From Absidia repens (lineage: Eukaryota; Mucoromycota; Mucoromycetes; Mucorales; Cunninghamellaceae): 64,000 nt of DNA. The notes below the pieces were generated by a model. That model had not been told where the DNA came from. It saw nothing but the letters and a program-made list of their open reading frames with translations, and ran no database searches. Made by a program: the position numbers and the translations under genes. Shown piece after piece: positions 23,157 to 33,390 of the stretch. Location of the stretch: NCBI GenBank assembly GCA_002105175.1, contig MCGE01000001.1:1364001-1428000 (forward strand), in the 5' to 3' direction. The stretch's first letter is position 1; each line of letters begins with the position of its first letter.

Positions 23157-25710
23157 TCAAAGTTGGAAGAATTGCTCTCCATGCTTTTCAGCACGTCCAC
23201 GACCGCCCAAATAAACACGGATGTTGTATATCAAATCATTCCATTCAATAAAGATGGATCGCTTGGCGAAAATGAGGCTATGAGTAAATAAAGACAGAAG
23301 GGGGGTAAGTAACCGACTACTACATGACAAAAAGAACAAAGAACAAAAAGATTTACTTACAAAACCCAGATACCAATAACACTGACCAACGCTTCGGCAG
23401 CGACCATCAAACCAAATGGAGGCAAATGACCACTAACAATACTGACACATGAATTCTGCGTATTTCCCGGAGTAATCATACATTGGAGCCAATTGTCAAG
23501 AATGGTGGTATCATCCTTGAGATCACTCACTCGTCGAATTTGTGTAAAGTAAAAGATCTATTAAAAAAAATTCAGTGACATTAGTATCTGCTGTTTCATG
23601 AATTGGGTTCTCTCTCTTTCTCTCGCATCCCTCCGACTCACCCAATAAAACAAGACAGTGACACATGCAATAATGGCCAAAAGAAGAGCACGCCATTGGA
23701 TGTGGACAGCTTGAATGACATGTTTGTGTCTGACGGCACGTTGGGCTCGACCCATCGATGCATTGGATGCAGATTGTGACATGTCAGATTCAATTCCTTC
23801 GCGCACAGCAATCTATTAGGAAAAAAAATAAAAATAAAAGAAGATGAGATTTTATTCTTGACGTCTACATAATAATGTGTTTGTTTGTAATTGTAGCTTA
23901 CCCTGGCAATATATAAAAAGGTACAAATATGAAGGACAAAGCTAGGACAGACGATCGCCGCCATGGGATAAAAGAAGAGGTTGAAGATTTGATCCAAAGA
24001 TACAAGACACAAATTTGCGAATTCATATTGAATCTGTTTCATGCCTAAAGCAGTGGCCATAAAAGCAGCTGGAACACCCCAACAGAAGAGATGCAATAAA
24101 AAGTATCGATTGGTGAAGAAGTTGGACGACCAAACGGTGTGAAGATGGAGCTAAAGAGGCGTTCAAAGAATCACAAAATACATTTTCATTAGAGAAAATG
24201 ACTAGAAACATGTACATTTTGTCAATATGGCTTACATTGATAATTAAGGCACAGCACCAGAGTACAGTAGCAAGCGAGGAAAACATAAGAATGGCACCTT
24301 GGGCAGCACAGAGAGTATTTGTATCTTGAGTACTAGCATTGACTTCGTCCGCACATTGGAGTCTTTTGGGGTCACCCACCGAGAAGAACGCCACAAAACT
24401 AAACAAAAAGACGGCTACAGAGAAATTCAAGATCAATAACGAAGGATGTCTAAAAAAGAGAAATATTTCAAGTTAGTCGTCATGGACACTTATAAATATA
24501 CAATTCTCTGTGAATAATGTTTTGCTTGCCTTCGTTTGTCAGGCAACACAAAGTAACTGAACATGATAAAGAACACAGCTACAGCAGAGACGGATCGGAC
24601 AATATCAGTGGCAAAAAAGGCATGTTCCGGCCAACCTTGATTGTAAACCTACAATAAAGCAATACATTTTTCCTAACTGTAAGTAAAAACAAAGCTAAAA
24701 ATGACATTATCGTTCGAATGAGACTTACGAAATTTTGGTACGGGCAAGGGACACAGCATCCAAACCGACAACTGATAGGATTGCTGGACTTTTTTGGGTC
24801 TTTTTGTGCGATAGGATCAACAATAAAAGGCGCAGGACACGTAGCAAGCACTGTGTCAGCGGGAAGAGCTGAGATGTTGAGCCCGCTATGTTGGTTGTCG
24901 ACTACAAAAAAAAAAAAAAAATCAAAAAAAGATCAGTGATACGGTCACTTTGTTTTTTTGTTTTTTCTGTTCTTGTCTTACCGGTGGGTGGAATAAGATT
25001 GCAACTGTCATCGGATTGAAGTGGGGCTTTTGTAATAGGTGAAGTTGCAGTACAATCAGGTAAAAGCTGTGTCTGGTTGGTGAGCGTAAATAGTAATCCA
25101 CAGGCTCGTTTGACATCTTGACAAGTAGATAGACACCCGGCTAATAGCGTAGTTTGACCTATAATATACAAAGGAGAATAAATAAAGCGTCAGTTCCCTT
25201 TTTTTAATGTACGTATATGAGTATATATATTACCTCCACCTGTACTACATAGTGGATAGGTGGATGAACATGCATAACGGTAGTAAGTGTCAACACAGCT
25301 GGGATCGATTTCACCCATCGTTTGATTTAATTTTGGTAAGGCTGCAAGGTATTGTTGGTCGGTGACATTGACGCCCAGTGGTGAGTAAATAGGTGTGGTG
25401 ATATATTTCTACATTCATCAAATAAATACATATGTTTGTTTTAGTGTATCTTCTCCTTTCGTGTTACTATCTTTGTTGTTTTACCGCGCAGATGCCATCA
25501 CCAGGATATTGGACACATTGAGTGCTTGTATTTTCTATTTTCATAAAAAAGAAAACAAGGTCATATGAGTGAGTCGTGCATTACAGTTGTCTGTGCGTTT
25601 TGTTTGTATTTCTGCTTTTTCAAATTTTCTGCTGCTGTTCACGTACGAGAATTGACAAGTCCGAGACCCGAGGCTGCAACAACAAGTAACGTTGCAAACT
25701 TGGTCAACAT
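23157..25710 (-). CDS. Frizzled-like 7-TM receptor with cysteine-rich ectodomain
   Basis: Predicted plasma-membrane receptor of the Frizzled/Smoothened GPCR class. Eleven exons: 25710-25647, 25534-25485, 25408-25234, 25158-24982, 24901-24729, 24648-24530, 24449-24236, 24150-23902, 23812-23642, 23557-23361, 23277-23157; 569 residues. Signal peptide about 1-21. Ectodomain cysteines 28, 37, 76, 85, 92, 105, 109, 116 and 132 show the Frizzled CRD spacing C-x8-C-x6-C...C-x3-C-x6-C, with STYPLC where animal Frizzleds have a Y-x-P-x-C pattern. A second Cys-rich juxtamembrane stretch (SCRFGCCVPCPY) follows. Seven hydrophobic segments run from about residue 237 to 530, with HPSLLILNFSVA (TM2) and WSSNFFTNRYF after TM3. 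The tail has AKRSIFIEW, loosely like the Dishevelled-binding KTxxxW. Intron 6 uses a GC donor. Ligand and G-protein coupling are unknown. Confidence 0.88.
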
Positions 25711-26133
25711 GGGGAAGTGATTACGGCAAATAAAGAATAAAGGAAAGGTATGGGATAGATAGAAATAGAATAAATGCGAGTGTGGTGGGGTTGGGATTTC
25801 CAGAAATATAAAAAATAAAAAGGAAAGGAAAGGAAAAGTAAAAAGAAAAGGGGAAAAGGAAGACCCAAAAAAAAATGGGTTGAAGGAAAGTGATTTGATC
25901 GGGATTTGAAATACAAAATCCTGATTTAATAAAGTTCAAATATGAGTGGTACAAAAAGCCTAATTGAATGATGGAGAGCACTTGATTTTTCCACACAAAA
26001 TACATCAAAACCTTTATGGTAAAAGGCATGACAGTAAAACAAAAGTAATTCATTCGAAGGGCAATAAAAGGGAATTATCACTACTAGATCTACAAGCTAA
26101 AGGACTTCTTATAATCAATAAAGGGGTTCAAAG
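25711..26133. other. Promoter region of the Frizzled-like gene and 3' end of PMT4
   Basis: 423 bases between two tandem minus-strand genes; purine-rich AAAGGAAAGG-like runs around 25825-25865. Nothing else seen. Confidence 0.5.
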
Positions 26134-29100
26134 CTAATCTAAATCTGCGCCATTCATGCCAATAGAAGGTGTTTCTGTTATCCCATCTGAGACCATGTTC
26201 ACCGCATCTGCTGCTTCTGCTGCCATTTCGCGATTGTCATCCTTGGCTATGTAGCTCTTGAAGGCATTTTGGAATTTGTTGAATGCTCCGCCAAGAGCGT
26301 TGGTTTGATGATCTGCGTAGTCAGTCATATTTTCATGGAATCTATAAAATGAACAAAAATGGTTTCAATTAGATCTACTAGAAACAATCGTTTGTTACTC
26401 CTATCATGAGCCTTGTCCAATTTGGTTTCATCAATCATCATAAGCCCACTCTTTTTTATACATATATATACATATACTTACACGCCGCAATCGAAATCCC
26501 ACGTTGATCGCCATTTTGCTCCTTCACATAATGCTTTTGTCCATGGTTCACCATAGGTTAAAGGGATGAAACAGCGATAAATATAAATGACCACCAATAT
26601 CCAACCAAACCCAACCAACAGCCGTTTTCGTTGAATCAGACGCATTGTCACCAAATCAAATCCAACAGAGAAGGTCAAAATACTGAAATACAATGCTGGC
26701 ATATAATGATGTAGAAACAGTTGTCGTCCCATTAAAAAGAAGGGGAAGTAATGGAAAAACCAGCCAATCACAAAGAAGCCTGCTGAATTTTCATATAACG
26801 GTCGAAGTCCTAAAAAAAAAATTGCTAAAATTAATATTTTTTTTTTCTGGTTCCTCCCAAAGCTAATCTTTACCCACTCCAATCATATGACACTGGGATC
26901 TTACCTTTGAAATTCGCCTTACAGCCTCTTTTGTCCAGCAATAAAAAGACCAGTTTTAATACAACATAGCATCCAATTGACAAAGTTGATGCCCAATAGA
27001 TCACTGGATTCCCCAGCAAGTAGATATGTTTGTAGTGTTTTCCCCAAAAATTTATACCACGGCGAAGGAAAGGCCAATCACCTATAAAAACAAAAGTGAA
27101 TTAATTTTATTTTCAATGTCCGTCCCAAAGGTTACACTCTGCAAGCGTGATGATGATGATAATGATGATGATCTTTTTAATTTCTCTCTCACTACTAGCC
27201 TGCCCAAAAGTCATTCCACATTCCTTTTTTTCATATATATATATATATATATATGTATGTATTTTGCCCAAAGGCTTACCTGGACGAGATTGATAAGTAT
27301 GAGTTTGAGTCAAACCTTGGTTGACTTCCCACATGACTTGATTCAATTCCAAAAACTTGCTGATGAAGCCTGGTTTTCGATATTTGATCTTTTCCGCATT
27401 TGGTCCCACTAAATATGTATACAAATATATAAATATATAAAAGCGTCGGATCAGGAATAATCCTATAGTGCAGTATCGGATGCATGCTTTTTTTTTTTCA
27501 AGTAAAACTTACGGATATCATTGGTGGTGGATTCAATAGACCAAACCGCTTTTGGATCCTTGCCCTCTTTATTACAAGTCACTTCTTGTTGTCCCCATCC
27601 CCAGTCTGGTAGTTTCACGTTGTGAGAGAAGAGCGCGCAGTTTTCATTGACATGTACCAGTCGAAACTTGCTATGAATTGTCCGGAGTCGGTCTTTGGAC
27701 ACAGGATCATATTTGTCATGGCCGGTAATTTCCACACGCCAAAGGTCGTTCGCATCGCCTCCAAAGTCAATGAATCCATAAGCACTAAATATAACCCGCC
27801 CCCATTGTTAAAATATTATGATTTGTTGCTTTCCTTTTTTTTTTTTTTGTTTACCTGACTTCATTGTGAGAGGCTTTATCAGTTATGGGTGGTCGATGGT
27901 TGTGGCTGTGTAGGCGTTTCGAAGAATCATTGTGTTTCAGACGGACAATATCACCATTCTTGATATATTCAATTCCATTGATTTGATCGGTGTCTTGTTT
28001 GTTGATAACCCACCAATTGTTGTTGTCACGGTGTGGATAAAGTGTCACTTGTTGCTCTTTTTATAAATAAAAGGGAGATAGAAAGAACAATGATGAGCTA
28101 TGGTTGATTATTGCAAAAGTACTGCTGGACTTACGTTTGCTTCCTGTAGGATAATCATGGTCGTGCGAGTGGAGATAGCCACCATGAGATGCTTGATGAC
28201 GAATATATACTTGAGAGCCATAAACAATATCTAAACAGGAGAGGTCATAAAAATGAGTACGGTGAGCGTGCTAAATAAATATATTTAACCCTTTAACACT
28301 GTAGCTTACCAACAGGGGAGTCCATCATTGAATTGCCATCAAGAGTTTGTTGAAATTCTGGCGACATGAATCCATCACCTTCACCAGAATTAGGTAAGGT
28401 AACAAAATGAATGCCAAACATGATCATATATATTGTGATAGGTATGACAATCAAGCATATCGCCCTAGCACCAAAATGTTGGAAGAAACGATCCTGTTTA
28501 ACAGAGTGAGTGAGAAATGGTGAGACCAAAACTTATTTCTATCAAATGGACCCTGAGGGAAATTAAAAACTTACATAAGAAACCCGAGTGTCACCCCAAA
28601 TTTTCCATAAGTTGATCAAAGTAGACACACCAATGGTGGCGATAGTAAACAGTCCAACCCATTTGCAACTAACCGTCAAACCCAGACCAAGTCCAGTCAA
28701 GATCAGCCAAGACCACCACCAGAATTGGAAAGGTCTAACATGTATAATATTGAAATATATATATATATAAATATATATCGTTTGCGTTTTTTCCTTCATC
28801 ATACGTCAACTACGACCGTTTTCTCTTACCTTCGCTCTTGATTTTTGAAATTAACCCACATCAAAGCAGTAATGGATGTAAAGAATAATAACGGTGGATC
28901 TAGCAGGATGAGTCGATTGTTCGCAATAAGCCCATTTTCTATATAAATACGTGATTATTATTGATAAGTACCTATAGCTAATATATATATATATATTACT
29001 TACCATAACACACCATCAATGCGGCTACTAAACCAGCAGAAATTGAATGACCACATCCGCGCATTGTCCAATAGGCAATCGGAATAACCAAGACGCCGTT

Positions 29101-29499
29101 CAAAGCACAAAAACTACGCATTGGGATATAAGGCACACCAGCTTCTATATATTCACTTGAATTATCAAGTAAATCAAAACAAAAAAAAAAAAAAACGATG
29201 ATGTTAGTATCCCAAGTAGGCACTTTATTTTCTTTACTTTTAGTCACTTACTCTCCTATATTTTGAAAGAGAATCCACCATTGAATCCAGAGAGTTTGGC
29301 CACCAACGCAATCAACATTTTTGCCAGCTAAAAAAAAAAAAAAACAATATCACAATCAATCAAAACCCATCATCCTATCTCTTTAAACCACATTCTATAT
29401 ATCATTGTTCGTACCGGAGGATGGACATCCATGAAAAACCGTGTCTTGATATATTTGCTTGCAAACCCACCAAAATGGACTTCATCGAATCTAGATCGC

Positions 29500-29534
<35 letters not shown>

Positions 29535-30130
29535 GAAGATTCAACACATGATATCAACATGAAGAAGCGTGAGGACGGTCCGATTTTTCTGTCTACTTAC
29601 ACAACAGAGCTTGGTTCCCATATATGCCAAAAACGAATATACAAGGCCCAAAAGAAGAGACCAAGAGAGATCCACCAATCACGTTTCGAGCTTCGCTTGG
29701 CTGCTTCTTCCTTTTGTTGCTTCACTTTAAGGCGTTTGTCATAAGGTAAAGAGAAGCCACGCGCATGTTCGTTGCCATTGCCATTGCCATAGCTGTTCAT
29801 GTTCTCCCCATCATCGTCGTGGTCGTCGTCCAGGTGTTGACTATCCGGATGCTTTTGACGCCGTCTATGCATATCCGAACGGTCCGTTACTGCTGAGGCG
29901 AAAGGCGTAGAAGAAGCAGTATCAGAGGGCATGGTGAGAATATGGTCTGTGTAAGGAGGTGGTGGTGGTGCTTTTTTTGAGGATGGTGATGAGATTGATG
30001 CAGTGATTGGATAAGATGACGAGATAGAAGGTGTTGCTACTGCTGCTGTAGTTGGCAAGGTATTGCTGGCAGATGACGACGATTGGGTTTCTGGCGATTT
30101 AGTTGGAGGTTTGCCGTGCCTACTGATCAT
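26134..30130 (-). CDS. PMT4: Protein O-mannosyltransferase, PMT4/POMT1-like, with apparent 1-base frame break
   Basis: ER membrane enzyme that moves mannose from dolichyl-phosphate-mannose to Ser/Thr of secretory proteins. Fourteen exons: 30130-29601, 29490-29415, 29327-29252, 29155-29004, 28938-28830, 28734-28575, 28493-28310, 28230-28135, 28056-27855, 27784-27513, 27408-27280, 27081-26905, 26809-26482, 26341-26134; about 899 residues. Order: long Ser/Pro-rich N-terminus, first TM (about 157-173), catalytic luminal loop with VFDEVHFGGFASKYIK and DVHPPLAKML, further TMs, MIR region with HSHDHDYPTGSKQQQVTLYP and NNNWWVINK, C-terminal TMs with HYFPFFLMGRQLFLHHYMP. The QQQVTLYP/HSH pattern and FDEVHFGGFAS favour PMT4/POMT1 over PMT1 or PMT2. 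Exon 3 reads into an in-frame TAG; one extra A at 29261-29264 would restore the conserved frame. Confidence 0.88.
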
Positions 30131-30849
30131 GATATACTGGTTAAAGAGTATAAATAGATAGATAGATATATAGTGGTATTTGGATAAGAAGAAGAAAAAA
30201 AAACGAGAGGAAGGGGTGAAACAATAAAAAAAAAAGAGTGAAAAGAAGACACACTAAAAATATAATTTAGCGTAAAAATTGGGAAAGAAGAAAAAAATTG
30301 GTAGATCCAATTATTAGTGCGAAATTTGAGCCACATTGACCGCACAACAGGATTTAAATCACCGCCTTCCCTTTTTTGTTTTCTCCTGGCTATATTGTAG
30401 ATAGTGCTATACATATTACAGAATTGTCAATTAAGTATGTTAATTGAAAATAGATGATATCATGTGAAGCCACTAATATCTTGGGTATTTTTTGAATAGT
30501 GTAGAAGAAACGGAAGTGCAAGAGATATCAATGCCTCAATGCCAGCCAACTATGGTCGGTTCAGCAAAAAAAAAAAAAAAGGAACAGTAAACCTTAATCC
30601 ATTGATCCAATTTCGAAAACATTCTTACAGTTCCAAAAAAAAAAAAAAATTATGATTTTCGATAAAATTAGACAACCTCCCCCGTCATTTTGCCCCTTGG
30701 ATTTAGCCGATGTCAGTTGGAAAACCACCTTTATTTTAGTTTTGATTATAGATATATCACATACAAAATAAATAAGGAATAAATAATAGTAATAATAATA
30801 ATAATAATAATAATATTAAGCGGGAACTATGCTATACAATATATCCAGT

Positions 30850-32140
30850 ATAACGAAGATTACACTGATGACACGTCCTAGGTCGATGAACATGAACAAC
30901 AGAGCGGTAATTCGACTCGAGCACGTTTAATATAAAGTGACCTAAAACTATCAATCAGTCACTTGGTTTCAAGTGAGGTCCAAGTAGTCATTGATAAGCT
31001 AGATAGCAGCATAAGATGCTTTATAGCGGTGGAAACATGCACAGCAGATCTAAATTCATATATCATTGACTTGAGCAGGAATATGGCTATTGTTGACAGT
31101 ACACGATCTAAGACTCCTAACTAAGTTCCTGAGGCACTGAACGAAAAGTGAATTAGAGAGCAAGTGCTTCGTAAGACACTTACAATTACAACATTATTCA
31201 CTAAGCGATGGGTCAAAAGATTGTTAATAAAAAAGCATATTTTATCGAAACATGTTGGTAATACAAATACGAAAGGAAGAGGTTATTGTAACAAAAGCTT
31301 TAATGGAAGAAGCTATTTGACGAAGTATGAGAAAGAATAAAGTGATATATAAAGAATGGTCAATACCAATCTAAAGGGTTGGTTGTAAAATGAGATCTAA
31401 TATATACTGTGCAAGACATGAGAAAGACTATAAAGGGGTATTTTTTTTATTAAAGCACAACGGCTGTTGACACTAATCTAAAGCGGCGATGGATATATAT
31501 AAAAAAAAAGGGGATCTATTGTAACGAGGGCTTTAATGGAAGAATCTACTGAGCGAAGCATGAGAATGAAGAAAGTAATATCTAAATCATGGCCACACGG
31601 TTTTAAAGTGACAGTTGTAAAATAGGAGATAATATAATGAACAGAACAAGGCAAGAGAAAGACTAAAGAGGTACCCTTCATTGAAGAATAACATCGCTCA
31701 ATACTAATCTTTATGAACGATTGTACCAAGAGATCTCTTGTATAAAACATGAGAGAGAGACTAATGGGACAGGTTCTGTTGCAACAAGTAAAAAGAGACA
31801 TATTTTATTCAGATGTAGAAACATGCTACGGACAAACTAATACTAAACTAAGCTAATGAAGACTTCAAAAAACTACTCGATGGTGGTTCTAAATCCTGAA
31901 TCCAAAACGAAAGGGGTTCCCCATGCATCGCGTAATCCCTGAGCTGAAAACCCTTCTAAACCAGCCCTGACACTAATCTGAGTCTAACATAACACCATAC
32001 AAGTTGAATGGTGAAAAAAAAAAAATGAAAGAGAGAAAGAGCGGAAAAAAATAGATTAGGGCAAAAATAAAAAAAAATCAGGTGGGCGGGTTTTGAAATC
32101 GCTTCTGAGCCTTTCACTGAAGTGCAGCTCTCATTCCGAC
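30850..32140 (+). repeat. Dispersed repeat family, copy B (longest)
   Basis: Same block order as copy A: TTGAGCAGGAATATGGCTAT near 31072, then several degenerate units of about 100-120 bases with phrases such as CACTAATCTAAAG, GGGATCTATTG and CATGAGAAAGACTA, then the core from GACATATTTTATTCAGATG (about 31797) through CCCCATGCATCG, and the end block CAGGTGGGCGG followed by TTTTGAAA (about 32090). It holds more internal units than the other copies. Boundaries approximate. Confidence 0.72.
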
Positions 32141-33280
32141 GAAAAATAAAAACAAAAGGGAAAACGCAATGGATTTCCAAAACGCAGCTGTCTTGATAGA
32201 TTTAGAGTGGCTGTACACATCTGAATAACGATCTTACCGGCAATAGCGACACAGTTTCGTTTCCCATTGATACAGTATCGTCATTGTGTCCTCCACAAAT
32301 TACATAGGATGTGAGTCTTGGGAAATTGCAAGCCCAACATTCGACTTCGTTACAGTTTTAAATATTCTAACTGCAGGTTCAAAGTCCAAATGGATCTTCC
32401 ACTGCCTTTACTCACAGAGAAAAAGTGTGAGGGCAACGATTCCCATAAAAGGAACTTCACCAAAAAAAAAAAAAAAGAGCATATTCTGTAAAAATGCCAC
32501 TTTGAATCCCCGCTAGGTGTGTCTTAAAGAAAATCGGAAGGCTTAGAATAGAAGCGCACGGACCATAGGTGCAAGTGACCGTATGAAGTAAATGGATCGG
32601 GATAAAGATGATTGATAATGATAAGAAAAGAGAGAGAGAAAAAAAAAAAAAGAGGGAGGTCAAGAGACTGAGAGAAGAGGAACGTCATCAGGTACAGAGA
32701 AGAAGAAAAGAGCCAAAAAAAAAAAAAATGGAATGACAAAAAAAGGTAGTTGCTTCGCTATGTAATGATTGTTTAAAAATAAAAATGCCTCGCACTAAGC
32801 TCTGATTAGACAATCAAATTGATACATTCCAAAAACGTGAGAAAATAAAAAGGTAATCACGATTTTCTCACGGGGAGGAACGGCATGGCAAATAAATTAA
32901 AAAGAGCTTCATCATGTGTACAAGTTAAACCACTTTTTTTTTCTTTCTCAGTTGGCCAATGGGAGGTCTGACATCGGCATGATTCATGATGATTTTCATC
33001 CACTCATTTTTTTTTTTTTATCCAAGCTGGCCCAATAATAATAATAACAAAAAAAAAAAAAAAAAAAGACCAACTAAAAATCGATCCAACACACAAGACA
33101 TATATACAAAACATCTGCTACATGTATCATATTTTATATATTTATATATAAAAGAATCAATAATAATACTAATAATGATAAAAATAAAAAAACAAAGGCT
33201 TTATTTACATAATGAGGATAAAAAAAAAAATAAGGAGAGACATCATATACTAACAAGACTAAAAAGAGGGAGTGGAGATG

Positions 33281-33299
33281 GGTGGGTGGGTGGGTGGGG
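33281..33299 (+). repeat. (GGTG)n microsatellite followed by (CTAA)n
   Basis: GGGTGGGTGG-type run, then an ACTAACTAACTAA run about ten bases later, both in the CSL 3' region. Confidence 0.85.
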
Positions 33300-33390
33300 C
33301 ACATAAAAAACTAACTAACTAACTAACTAATTATAAAAACTAAAAAGGAGGGAGAGACAGAGAAGAGGGAAGTGGGGTGGGAGTGGTTTT

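Larger units (their letters stand above)
30131..33390. other. Gene-free region with repeat copy B and simple repeats
   Basis: 3.26 kb upstream of PMT4 and downstream of CSL. It contains A-rich runs (30567-30580, 30637-30650), an (AAT)n run near 30785-30815, dispersed-repeat copy B (about 30850-32140), purine runs, and a (GGTG)n/(CTAA)n patch at 33280-33330. No coding region recognised. Confidence 0.6.
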
